Made by a program: the position numbers and the translations under genes. 64,000 nucleotides of DNA from CAJQQK01 sp963696075. Lineage in GTDB: Bacteria; Pseudomonadota; Alphaproteobacteria; Rhizobiales; Hyphomicrobiaceae. Below the pieces are notes generated by a model that worked only from the letters and a program-made list of their open reading frames with translations, did no database searches and had not been told where the DNA came from. This document shows positions 16,802-25,884 of the stretch, piece after piece. Where the stretch lies: contig CAVOJD010000029.1 in the NCBI GenBank assembly GCA_963696075.1, positions 704,710 through 768,709 of the forward strand. The letters are read 5' to 3'. The first letter of the stretch is position 1, and every line of letters begins with the position of its first letter.

Positions 16802-18830
16802 ATGTCTGAACGCGGCGGCATCATATTCTGCGCTACCGGAAAATCCGGGATCGGGCATATTCGCCGGATCTCGAACGTCGCGTATCACTTGGCGCAAGAC
16901 GCACCGGATATGCCGCTGGAACTCGTCGTCAACGCACCGCCGAACGGATTGTCGGAAGACGAAATGGACCGGTTCAGCCGTGTTCACGTTGTCGGGCGTG
17001 ATGAGATGACGGCGCTGGTTGCTCAGCGTGATGCGTGCCTGGTCGTCGTCGATACGGCGATCATCCCCGGTCTGAGCCTCTTGCCCGTGCCGCTCTTCCT
17101 GATCCTGCGCGAGACGCGGATGGAGCGGGTGCATGAATTCCGCCTGGCTCATGGGCGTCAATGGCAATGCGCTTTCATCCCGGCGCCGGAGACGGCGTGG
17201 ACGATAACCGGCGATGTCATAGATGCCCGCGCGGTCGAGAACGTCGGCTGGATCTACCGCAAGGTGGCGGATTGCGCCGGTGAGGGGGTGGTGGGCCGCC
17301 GCGGTGATGAGGCGATCCTGCTGGTTGCGACCGGCGGCGGGGGCGCGCTTGATGGTGCCGGCGGTACGCCAGCGGCCGTCTCTGGTTTCATGGACCGGGT
17401 CAAGGAGCGGATGCCGCGATTGCGGGTTGTCCAGGCGCTCGGGCCGCGCGCCAGCCGTGAGATGGTTTTCGAGGGCGTCGACGATGTGATCAATGTCGAC
17501 AGCCGGCTGAATGCGGCATTTGCCGAAGCCGATCTGGTGGTGTCGACGGCTGGCTATAATTCGGTGCTCGAACTCGCCCAGACGACGACGCCAACACTTC
17601 TCATGGCGGCGCCGCGGTCGTTCGACGATCAGGAGCAACGCGCGCGGGAATGGGGCGCGCGGATCGGGCGTTATTTCGAGCCGGGCGAGGTGGACCGTCT
17701 CGTCGATTGGGCGGTCGAGACCTTGGCTGGCGGGCAACGGCGGCAGGCCGTCGAGCTTGGGGGCTGCGGTGGGCGCGGTGTTGCCAGGAGGCTGATCGCG
17801 GCCGCAGAGGTTCAAGCGCGAAATGCGGGGGGCGATGAGTTCGCCCTCTATACCAAGATTTATGACCGGCCTCATTTCGGGCTGGCAAAGCCTGCGGCGG
17901 ACCCGCAGGTCGTTGCCGCCTGTGCCCGGCAACGGGCGCGTGTGCTTCAGGCCGCGGGCATCGCTACCCCGCTTGCGATGTCTGCCGGTAGGAGCAGTGA
18001 TCGTGTCGTCATGCCACGGCTCCGGGGGGAGACCGTGCGGACCCACCTCACTGCTCGAGTTCGAGCCATCCGAAGCATCGGATGGCTCGACTTTATCAAA
18101 CTGGCTCAAGCGGACCGCGGCGTGTCTGCGCGCGTTGCACGAGGTCGACCCGGCACCGCTGGCGCTTTCGGCATTCGACCCCTGGGCCAAGATTGAGCCG
18201 CGTCTGAGAGCGAACAGCCCGGCTGCGCGCGCGCTGGCGCGGACAGGGTGCGGCAGCGAAGCGTCGGCGCTCGCGCGATTGGGGCGGCTGGCGCTCGCGC
18301 GGGCAGGGGCTGGCGTCGGCGTGCGCGGCCGGTTGCTCCACGGCGATTTTCATTGCGGCCAGATGATTGCCACTGCCGGCGATGGCGAACTGGTGCTGCT
18401 CGACCTCGACGATTTGTGCGTTGGCGATCGGGAAGCGGATCTTGCGAATTTTACGGCGCATTTTGCGACCACGCGAGAGCTGGCGCGGCGGCCTGTGGCA
18501 GACGCTCTCGACGATGTGAGCGAGACCATGATTGGCGCCTATGTGTCTTCGAGCGGAGAGGTGATCGAGGGGTCGCTTTTTGCAGCGCATCAGGGCGTGG
18601 CGTTGCTTCGCCGCGCAGCAAAGCTCGCTGAGGCTGGCGCCGACGGCGACTACCTGTGGGAGATACTGGCGGCGAGCCGGCAACGCATCGCAAAGGCTGC
18701 GTCGCAGGCGCGGGTTGCAGCCCGGCCGGGAGGCGATGCGGCGGCGGGCTGTGCACAGCAGGCGCCGGGTACCGGTGAGGGCCGGGCGCTGCGGGCTCGC
18801 GGCGGGGTTTATGGGGGTATCATTGTCTAA
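16802..18830 (+). pseudogene. GT28-like glycosyltransferase fused to an APH-like kinase, frameshifted
   Basis: The first about 340 residues are a glycosyltransferase of the MurG/GT28 fold: a nucleotide-sugar-binding N-terminus GKSGIGHIRRISNVAYHL, the loop VATGGGGALDGAGG and the C-terminal AGYNSVLELAQ...P block. An APH-type kinase domain follows in the same frame, with FALYTKIYDRPHFGLAKP as N-lobe. Near 18040-18050 the frame changes: the kinase C-lobe, with LLHGDFHCGQMI and LLDLDDLCVGD, continues in another frame to 18830. Removing one base gives a 675-residue fusion. The kinase domain is split by the shift, so these are not two separate genes. A perfect 13-base hairpin (18061-18090) lies just after the shift. 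The likely role is glycosyl transfer plus phosphorylation of the same product. Confidence 0.72.
18061..18090. repeat. Perfect 13-base hairpin inside the GT28-kinase gene
   Basis: TCGAGCCATCCGA (18061-18073) and its exact complement (18078-18090) flank a 4-base loop, AGCA. It is within coding sequence, 10-20 bases after the point where the reading frame changes. It may be an accident of codon choice, or a structure that disturbs sequencing or ribosomes. Confidence 0.6.
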
Positions 18831-20085
18831 AGCTTGCAAGATCCTGATGTATTCGCCCGACAGCATCGGCCTTGGTCATGTCCGGCGCAACTCGACGATT
18901 GCCAGTGAAATCGCGCGGCAGGCCGAGGATGCCAGCATCATGCTGATGGTGGGCAGTGGGGCAGGCGCGTTCTTTTCGCTGCCGATGGGGGTCGACAGCG
19001 TGAAGTTGCCGTCGGTCCAGAAGGTGGCGTCCAACGAGTGGCGCGCGCGCAGCCTCAACCTGACAGCGCCGCAGACGACATCGGTACGCGCCTCGATGAT
19101 CCAGGAGATCACGCGGACGTTCGAGCCGGACGTTCTCGTTGTCGACCATCTGCCGCGCGGGATCTGGAACGAACTCGTGCCGACACTCAGGATGATCGAC
19201 CGGTCGGGGCGGCGGACCCGGGTTGTGCTCGGGCTGCGCGATATTCTCGATAAGCCCGACGAGATCCGGGCGCGTTGGCGCGAGGACGGCGTCTACGATG
19301 CGATCGAGCGCTACTATGATGAGGTTCTCATCTACGGCGACCGGGACGTTTTCGCGACGGGTGAACTCTACGGGATCGATAAACTCGACAATGTCGAGGT
19401 CACTTATAGCGGTTACGTCTTCGATGGCAGCCGGAGCAACAACTCGCCGGCGTCGGATGATGAAGTGCTGCCCGGGCTTGAAGACCTGGATGCGGGGGAA
19501 CGGGTCGTCGTGGCCTGCGGCGGGGGCGGCCATGATGCCTATCCGATGCTCTCCCAGACGATCGGGGCGGCCGGTCTTGTGGACGCGGACACGCCGGTTC
19601 GCTTCGTCGTGATCGCCGGGCCGCTGATGCCGGCTGACGATCGCGCGCGCCTCAATGCCCAGGCCCTTGCGTGCGAGAACGTGCGGCTGGTGCCGTGGAC
19701 CTCGGACTGCCTGAGCTATCTCAACCGCAGCGACGTCAGCGTCATCATGGCTGGATACAACTCATCGCTCGAGGCGCTGTCGACTTCCGCGCGGATCGTC
19801 ATGGCACCGCGGGCGGGGCCGAGCAGTGAACAACGCATTCGCGCGAACCTGATGTCGCGGCGGGGCTACGTCGCGGAGGTGGCGCCTGAGGATGCATCGC
19901 CGGAACGATTTGCGTTCGAGATCAGCCGGGCGCTCAAGGCGCCGGCGCGAGCGGACCGCGATGACCTGCTCAACGGTGCATCGAATGCGGCGAAACGGAT
20001 TATCGAACTGGCATCAACAGGGGCTGAGGGGACGGCTTCGGATGAAATGACGAAAGAGGAGACGAGCAGTTTTGTCCTTTTCTGA
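18811..20085 (+). CDS. GT28-like glycosyltransferase (COG4671-type)
   Basis: This 424-residue cytoplasmic glycosyltransferase has the MurG/GT28 fold. The N-terminus ILMYSPDSIGLGHVRRNSTIA matches the nucleotide-binding start seen in the preceding fusion protein. The mid-protein VVVACGGGGHDAYPMLSQ loop and AGYNSSLEALSTSARIVMAPR in the C-terminal domain also fit. I recognise the type as the 'predicted glycosyltransferase' group. The frame is open further upstream; ATG 18811 has GGCGGGG before it and overlaps the end of the fusion gene by 20 bases, while a TTG at 18823 is an alternative. The next gene starts inside its 3' end, consistent with one tightly coupled operon. Confidence 0.82.
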   Translation: MGVSLSKACKILMYSPDSIGLGHVRRNSTIASEIARQAEDASIMLMVGSGAGAFFSLPMGVDSVKLPSVQKVASNEWRARSLNLTAPQTTSVRASMIQEITRTFEPDVLVVDHLPRGIWNELVPTLRMIDRSGRRTRVVLGLRDILDKPDEIRARWREDGVYDAIERYYDEVLIYGDRDVFATGELYGIDKLDNVEVTYSGYVFDGSRSNNSPASDDEVLPGLEDLDAGERVVVACGGGGHDAYPMLSQTIGAAGLVDADTPVRFVVIAGPLMPADDRARLNAQALACENVRLVPWTSDCLSYLNRSDVSVIMAGYNSSLEALSTSARIVMAPRAGPSSEQRIRANLMSRRGYVAEVAPEDASPERFAFEISRALKAPARADRDDLLNGASNAAKRIIELASTGAEGTASDEMTKEETSSFVLF

Positions 20086-21349
20086 CCTGATAGAGCGAAA
20101 CCACGACGCGCCGTTGCGCGTCGGTTATGTGCTGAAGCGGTTCCCGCGGCTGACCGAGACGTTCATCCTGAACGAGATGCTGGAGCTTGAGCGCCAGGGT
20201 GCAATCGTCGAGGTCTTCTCGCTGCGCGAGCCGCGTGATGAACCGCGCCATCCGGACCTTGGGAAGCTCAAGGCGCGGGTTCACTATCTGACGTCCTCGC
20301 TGCCCGATGATCCTTGTGAGGGGAACGCCTTCGAGGCGTTATGGCGGGGCAAGCCGGTCGAGAAGGCGCGCAAGCTGCGCCGCCAGGGTGCGCGTATCGC
20401 AGAGATTGCGACGGCGAGCGGGCTTGACCATCTCCATGCCCACTTCGCGTCGGACGCAGCGACCGTGGCATTGATGGCGGGGGCGTTCGCCGGCGCCTCG
20501 GTGTCGTTCACGGCCCATGCCCGCGATATCTATCATACCTACGTGTCGCCGGAGATCGACACGGCCGTCAGGCGCGCCAAGCTCGCGATGGCCAGCTTCG
20601 TGGTGACGGTGTCGGACTACAATGTCCGTTATCTCGAGGCGTTGTCGGAGGGGCGCGGGCGCGTTCTGCGGATCTACAACGGGATCGACACCGGCGTTTT
20701 CGAGCCGGATCAGGGACGGGTGCGGGAGCGTGATCTCATCCTCTCGGTGGGCCGTCTGGTGGAGAAGAAGGGGCTCGATGATCTTGTCGCAGCCTGCGCG
20801 AAGCTGGCCGACCGGGGCGTGGCGTTTCGCTGTCTGATCGTTGGCGAAGGTCCGTTGCGCGAGGAACTCGAAGCCCAGATCGACGCGCTGGCGATGGGGG
20901 ATCATGTCGATCTGCTCGGGGCGTTGGCGCAGGATGAAGTCAGGGCGTTGATGCAGCGCGCGCGGGTGATGGTGTTGCCGTGCGTGGTCTCGGCTTCGGG
21001 CGATCGCGACGGCCTGCCGACGGTTCTCCTTGAGAGCCTCGCGGTAGGTCTGCCGGCGGTGTCGACAACTGTCTCAGGCGTGCCTGAAATCATCGAGGAC
21101 GGTGTGACGGGGCTTCTGGTCGAGCCGTCTGATCGCAACGGCCTTGCTAAGGCGGTCGGCCGGTTGCTCGAGGATGACCGCCTCGTTGCGACGTTGTCGC
21201 GGGCGGGACGGCACAAGGCGCTGGAGCAGTTCGATCTCTCGAACAATGTGCGCTCCTTGAAGGAGATGATGCTGAGGGAGGCGCGCGCGTTTTCCAGCGT
21301 GGGCGGCAACGAGGGAGTGAGCCATGCGCATCGCGTATCTGTCGGCTGA
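20072..21349 (+). CDS. GT4 glycosyltransferase
   Basis: This 425-residue retaining glycosyltransferase has the GT-B fold. The N-terminus VGYVLKRFPRLTETFILNEM is typical of GT4 enzymes in colanic-acid-type or exopolysaccharide clusters (WcaL-like). The C-terminal domain shows LILSVGRLVEKKGLDDLV, LIVGEGPLREEL and the Glu-rich motif GLPTVLLESLAVGLPAVST. The start is TTG at 20072, overlapping the previous gene by 14 bases, with GAGGAG upstream. It would add a sugar to the growing glycan at the cytoplasmic side of the inner membrane; donor and acceptor are unknown. Confidence 0.88.
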   Translation: MSFSDLIERNHDAPLRVGYVLKRFPRLTETFILNEMLELERQGAIVEVFSLREPRDEPRHPDLGKLKARVHYLTSSLPDDPCEGNAFEALWRGKPVEKARKLRRQGARIAEIATASGLDHLHAHFASDAATVALMAGAFAGASVSFTAHARDIYHTYVSPEIDTAVRRAKLAMASFVVTVSDYNVRYLEALSEGRGRVLRIYNGIDTGVFEPDQGRVRERDLILSVGRLVEKKGLDDLVAACAKLADRGVAFRCLIVGEGPLREELEAQIDALAMGDHVDLLGALAQDEVRALMQRARVMVLPCVVSASGDRDGLPTVLLESLAVGLPAVSTTVSGVPEIIEDGVTGLLVEPSDRNGLAKAVGRLLEDDRLVATLSRAGRHKALEQFDLSNNVRSLKEMMLREARAFSSVGGNEGVSHAHRVSVG

Positions 21350-22547
21350 TCCCGGCATTCCGGTCACGGGCGGAAAGGGCGCCTCAACTCATATCCGTCA
21401 GCTTATCCGTGCCTTCATCGGGGGCGGCGCCGAGGTTGATCTTTTCACCACGAATGCGGGTGAGGGGGCCCGTGATTTTCTCGGTACGGGTGCATTCCAC
21501 CTGATCGGCGATGCCGGCGGGACAGCTGAGCGTGGCGGGTCAGACGACAAGCGGCTGGCAAAGGAAATCGGCTGGATCGCACAGGGCGACCAGCTCGAGG
21601 CAGCCGTCATCGCTCGCCACCGCGCGACGCCTTACGATTTTATCTATGAGCGTCAGTCGCTCTGGAGCCGGGCGGGCGTCGGTGCGGCATCGGTGCTGGG
21701 CATTCCGTGCATCATGGAAGTGAACGCACCGCTGCGCGAGGAAGCGCAGCGCTACCGCAAGCTGGCGGCTGTCGCGCAAACCCAGGCGATAGAGCACAAT
21801 GTCTATTCATCGGCCGATGCGATCGTCGCCGTTTCGCAAGGTGTGAAGCGTCATGTCATCGCTGCCGGCGGCCGTGAGGAGACGACGCATGTGATGGCCA
21901 ACGGCGTCGACCGCGACGCGTTCTCGTCGGCGATTGCACCTGCGGACGTGGCGGGGCTCGGCACGGGGCCTGTGATCGGTTTTTCGGGCGGGCTCAAGCA
22001 TTGGCATGGCATACAGGACCTTCTTGAGGCGTTCCGTATCGTTGCCGCGCAGATCGATGACGCGCGGTTGCTGATCGTCGGGGATGGGCCGAAGCGGTCC
22101 TGGATCGAAGGGTTCGCCGCCGGCGCCCGGCTCGAGGACAAGGTCGTGATCACCGGCTGGATGGCGCATGAGGAGATCCCGGCGCTGGTGCGGCGCATGG
22201 ATATCGCGACGGCGCCCTACCCGGCGCATGATGATTTCTATTTCTCGCCATTGAAACTGTTCGAATACATGGCCGCTGGACGACCGGTGGTGGCGAGTGC
22301 GCTCGGCCAGATCTCCGACGTCATCGATCATGGCCGAAACGGGCTGGTGTCGCGGGCGGGTGATCCAGGCTCGCTCGCCGAGGAGATCCTGAAGCTGTGC
22401 CATGATCCTGATCTTGCCGGCCGTCTCGGACGTCAGGCCGCCGTCAGTTCGGCCGCCTATTCGTGGCGCACGATTGGGGAGCGGATCACAGTCATCGCGC
22501 AATCTGCGAGAGCCGGGACGCTTGCGAAGGAGTGTGTCTCGTCATGA
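21324..22547 (+). CDS. GT4 glycosyltransferase
   Basis: This 407-residue GT-B glycosyltransferase overlaps the preceding one by 26 bases. The start MRIAYLSADPGIPVTGGKGAS is a GT4 N-terminus with its glycine-rich acceptor loop. The C-terminal domain has VIGFSGGLKHWHGIQDLLEAF, LLIVGDGP, and FSPLKLFEYMAAGRPVVAS, which carries the Glu used for donor binding. The stop overlaps the start of the ABC exporter (ATGA at 22544-22547), so glycan assembly and export are translationally coupled. Confidence 0.88.
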   Translation: MRIAYLSADPGIPVTGGKGASTHIRQLIRAFIGGGAEVDLFTTNAGEGARDFLGTGAFHLIGDAGGTAERGGSDDKRLAKEIGWIAQGDQLEAAVIARHRATPYDFIYERQSLWSRAGVGAASVLGIPCIMEVNAPLREEAQRYRKLAAVAQTQAIEHNVYSSADAIVAVSQGVKRHVIAAGGREETTHVMANGVDRDAFSSAIAPADVAGLGTGPVIGFSGGLKHWHGIQDLLEAFRIVAAQIDDARLLIVGDGPKRSWIEGFAAGARLEDKVVITGWMAHEEIPALVRRMDIATAPYPAHDDFYFSPLKLFEYMAAGRPVVASALGQISDVIDHGRNGLVSRAGDPGSLAEEILKLCHDPDLAGRLGRQAAVSSAAYSWRTIGERITVIAQSARAGTLAKECVSS

Positions 22548-24457
22548 TGACGCCCGGCGACATGCCCTCCAATGACAGGCCCCCGGGCGATGCCGGGCAG
22601 GCCGACCCGCGCAAAGCGCTGGGCGGAGCGGCCGTCGCGCCGGGTGAGGGTGGCGGCGGGCTTGACAAGGCATCCGTGCTTGTCCGCCTCTTCAAGCGAT
22701 TCCGGCCCTACATCACAGCCCAGCGTCTGCCGTTGGCGTTGGCTGCGCTGTGCATGGTGCTGGCGGCTGTTATGGAGATCATCCGGCCGTGGCCGATGAA
22801 GCTCATTTTCGACGGTATCCTGATGCCGGCCCAGAAGCCGGACCGCCTCACCCAGGCGGTGGTTGACACGGTTGGTTCGGGTGATCTGCTGCTCGCGCTG
22901 ACCGCTTCGATGATCCTGATGGTCGCCGTGCTTGGCGGGATTTTCGCGTATTGGCAGTCGGTGTTGCTGGCGACAGTGGGGCAGAAGGTCGTGGCCGCGG
23001 TGCGCTATGATCTCTATCGCCATATCCAGCAGCTGTCGCAGACCTTCCATGAGAGCGCGAGTACGGGTGATCTGCTGGCGCGGCTGACGGGCGATGTGCG
23101 GCTGGTGCGCGATCTGCTTGTGACGTCCGTGATCTATTTCAGCGCCCGCATCCTGGTGTTGGTTGGCACGCTCACCGTGATGTTCCTGATGGACTGGCGG
23201 CTGACGCTGGTCACGATCCTGATCCTGCCCCCGCTGATTTGGAGCACGCGCAGTTTCGCCGCGCGCATCAAGTCGGCAGCGCGGCGTCAACGGCGCAAGG
23301 AGAGCAAGGTTGCGCACGTCATGGCGGAGAACCTGTCCGCCATCAAGGTGATCCAGGCGTATGCGCGGGAGTCGTTTGAAAATGAACGTTTCCAGCGGCA
23401 GAACGCGGCAAGTTCCAATGCCGAACTGCGCGCCACGCGGCTCGAAGCGACGATGGAACGTGTTATCCAGATCATCCTTGCCGCGGGCACCTGCGCGGTG
23501 GTGTGGTATGGGGTGGCGCGGGTGCAGGCGGGAGCGCTGACGCCGGGGGATCTGCTCGTTTTCTCGGCCTACCTGTCGGGCCTCTACAAGCCGATCCGCA
23601 AGCTCGCATCGCTAACCGGGCGGCTGTCGAAAGCTGCTTCGTGCGGTGAGCGGTTGCTTGCCATCCTCGATATCCAGCCTGAGATCTATGACCGCAAGGA
23701 CGCGGTGGACCCCGGCCGGCTCAGGGGCGACATCGAATTGAAGGATGTGTCGTTCGCCTATGGGGCAAGCGCGGCGGTGCTGGAAAAAGCCAACCTCAGG
23801 ATCGAGGCGGGGGAACGCATCGCGCTGTTCAGCCCGAGCGGTAGCGGCAAGTCGACCATCGTAAACCTGATCATGCGTTTTTATGATGTGGAGCGGGGGA
23901 CTGTCCTGCTCGATGGGCATGATGTGCGGGACCTGAAACTCGCGCGGGTGCGGGAGCAGGTCGCGTTGCTGCCGCAGGAAGGCTATCTGTTCAACGCCTC
24001 CATTCGCGACAACATCGCCTACGGCAAGCTTGATGCCAGCGATGAAGAGATCGAGGCCGCGGCGCGCGCGGCTGCGGCGCATGATTTCATCATCGCGCTC
24101 GAAGAGGGCTACGATACGGTTCTCGGAGAACGGGGCGCGAGGCTTTCCGGTGGCCAGAAGCAACGCGTTGCGATCGCGCGCGCAATGGTTCGGGATGCAT
24201 CTCTGGTGATCCTGGATGAGCCGGCCAGTGGCCTTGATGGCGACAGCGAACGGGCCGTGCTGGAGGCGATTGGGCGGCTGATCAAGGGGCGCACGTGCAT
24301 CACGATTACGCATGATGCCGCGGCCGCGTGCCGGGCCGACCGGATCTACACGATCCGGGATCACGCAATCATCGAGGTTTCACCTGAAGAGGTCATGGCG
24401 GGCACGCGAGGGCCAGCGGAGATGGCGCAGCGTCGGCTGGAGGGGCTTGCATCATGA
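22544..24457 (+). CDS. MsbA-type ABC exporter (fused permease and ATPase)
   Basis: This 637-residue half-transporter works as a homodimer in the inner membrane. An N-terminal cytoplasmic extension of about 40 residues precedes six membrane helices (about 65-340). The nucleotide-binding domain has a Walker A of the form SPSGSGKST (about residue 429), in which the first Gly is Ser. The signature LSGGQKQRVAIARAM is near 535 and Walker B SLVILDEPASGLDG follows. The helical region resembles lipid or lipid-linked glycan exporters of the MsbA group. The start overlaps the GT4 stop and the end overlaps the kinase start by ATGA. It probably exports the product of the cluster; the cargo is inferred from context. 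Confidence 0.88.
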   Translation: MMTPGDMPSNDRPPGDAGQADPRKALGGAAVAPGEGGGGLDKASVLVRLFKRFRPYITAQRLPLALAALCMVLAAVMEIIRPWPMKLIFDGILMPAQKPDRLTQAVVDTVGSGDLLLALTASMILMVAVLGGIFAYWQSVLLATVGQKVVAAVRYDLYRHIQQLSQTFHESASTGDLLARLTGDVRLVRDLLVTSVIYFSARILVLVGTLTVMFLMDWRLTLVTILILPPLIWSTRSFAARIKSAARRQRRKESKVAHVMAENLSAIKVIQAYARESFENERFQRQNAASSNAELRATRLEATMERVIQIILAAGTCAVVWYGVARVQAGALTPGDLLVFSAYLSGLYKPIRKLASLTGRLSKAASCGERLLAILDIQPEIYDRKDAVDPGRLRGDIELKDVSFAYGASAAVLEKANLRIEAGERIALFSPSGSGKSTIVNLIMRFYDVERGTVLLDGHDVRDLKLARVREQVALLPQEGYLFNASIRDNIAYGKLDASDEEIEAAARAAAAHDFIIALEEGYDTVLGERGARLSGGQKQRVAIARAMVRDASLVILDEPASGLDGDSERAVLEAIGRLIKGRTCITITHDAAAACRADRIYTIRDHAIIEVSPEEVMAGTRGPAEMAQRRLEGLAS

Positions 24458-25881
24458 GGCAGGCGGCTATCAGTCCGGGTTCGACGGCGGCAACGTTCGC
24501 CGAGCGACTGGCGGGGGCGATCGATTCAAGACGTGTATCGGACTGCATCCGGGATGTGCTCGAGGGTGAGGGGCGCGGGCGGGTCCGTTTCGTCGACTGT
24601 GAACTGGAGCGATTGCATTTCGGCGGCGGCATCGGGCCGGTGGCCGAATATGCGATGATTCTCGATGACGGCGGGAGGCATCAGCGCCGGCGGATGTTCG
24701 TCCAGGTGCCGCGTGATGAGCCTGGCGATGCGTTTCATACGGCGCGAACCAAGGTTCACCGGCGGCTGGCGGAGGCAGGGCAGACGGCCGGTGCGGATCA
24801 ACGCCTGATCTATCTCGAGGAGATCGGGGCAATCCTGAGACCGGAGGGGTTGGATGAGCGGGTCGATGGGCTCTGGCTGCTCGGTGAGGGAGCGGGATTG
24901 CCGGAATTCTTTGCCAGCGGCGGCCGGAGCATTTCCGGTTGGAATGAGTTTGAGGTTGCCGCCCGCCAAGGGCTTGGCAGCCGGCTGCTGGCGCATCGCC
25001 TCGGCAAGCGGGCGGTGCTCGAACTCTACGCCGGCGGAGAGAACGGGGGCGCCTTACCCTCGGTCATCGCGAAATTCTACAAGAGGTCGACCCGCAAGCT
25101 CTCGGCGTTGGCTGATCGGTATATTCTGCTGACGCATGGTGTGTTTGCCGGGCGAGGGGATGTCCGCGTGCCGCGGCTTCTCACGGTCTTCAATGCACAC
25201 AGAGGTATCGTGACGGACCGTGCGCCGGGTCAACCGCTCGGTGACATGGAGGGGGCGGAGGCGGCGCGTGCCTATCGTCTCGGCGGCAAGGCGCTGGCGT
25301 GTCTGCATCGCGCGGGGCTCGATGCGCCATTTTGCGGCCCGGTGGATGAGCAGGACATGCTTGGTGGGATCGTGAGCAAAGTGCTCGCGGTCGACCCAAC
25401 ATACGCGCGCGATTTCAAACGCGCGCTGATGGCGGTGGCGCGGCAGCGTGAGCATTACCAGCCGTTCGAGCCGCGCCTCATTCATCGCGATTTCCATGAG
25501 AAGCAAGTGATCAGCGATGGTGAATGCGCCTGTCTGATCGACTTCGACATGGTTGCCAAAGGCGATCCGGCCCAGGATGTGGCGAATTTCGTGGCGCATC
25601 TCTGGTTACGCGAGTTGCAGACGAACGAAGATATGTCTCTGAATATCAGTGTTTTCGTCGATGGATATGCAAGTGAAGGTCTGCGGTGTACTCGGGAAAA
25701 CCTTGATTTCCATCTTTCTGCGACATTCACCAGGCTGGCATCTATTCTGCTTTTTTCCGACCGATGGCGGCATCTGGTGCCCACGCTCCTGGAACAGGCA
25801 GGCGATGGCCCGATTCCGGCGGCTGATATTCTGCTGGGGCCGCTGATGACGACAATCCAGGCCCGGTCACATGAAGTCTGA
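24454..25881 (+). CDS. APH-like phosphotransferase/kinase
   Basis: This 475-residue protein contains an aminoglycoside-phosphotransferase-type kinase in its C-terminal 310 residues. An N-lobe around KRAVLELYAGGENG...SVIAKFYKRS leads to the catalytic loop RLIHRDFHEKQVI and the metal-binding CLIDFDMVAKGDPAQDVANF. These match the family more closely than the kinase at 15177. The N-terminal 170 residues are unassigned. The start overlaps the ABC exporter stop (ATGA). With the fused kinase at 16802 and the minus-strand kinase this makes three APH-like kinases in one cluster, so phosphorylation of the glycan is probably a central step. Confidence 0.82.
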   Translation: MRQAAISPGSTAATFAERLAGAIDSRRVSDCIRDVLEGEGRGRVRFVDCELERLHFGGGIGPVAEYAMILDDGGRHQRRRMFVQVPRDEPGDAFHTARTKVHRRLAEAGQTAGADQRLIYLEEIGAILRPEGLDERVDGLWLLGEGAGLPEFFASGGRSISGWNEFEVAARQGLGSRLLAHRLGKRAVLELYAGGENGGALPSVIAKFYKRSTRKLSALADRYILLTHGVFAGRGDVRVPRLLTVFNAHRGIVTDRAPGQPLGDMEGAEAARAYRLGGKALACLHRAGLDAPFCGPVDEQDMLGGIVSKVLAVDPTYARDFKRALMAVARQREHYQPFEPRLIHRDFHEKQVISDGECACLIDFDMVAKGDPAQDVANFVAHLWLRELQTNEDMSLNISVFVDGYASEGLRCTRENLDFHLSATFTRLASILLFSDRWRHLVPTLLEQAGDGPIPAADILLGPLMTTIQARSHEV

Positions 25882-25884
25882 TCC

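Noticed and set aside
16757..18190. Long minus-strand reading frame (477 codons) opposite the GT28-kinase gene
   Set aside because: It is Arg/His/Pro-rich with no recognisable domain, while the plus strand carries clear glycosyltransferase and kinase motifs. It is a GC-codon shadow.
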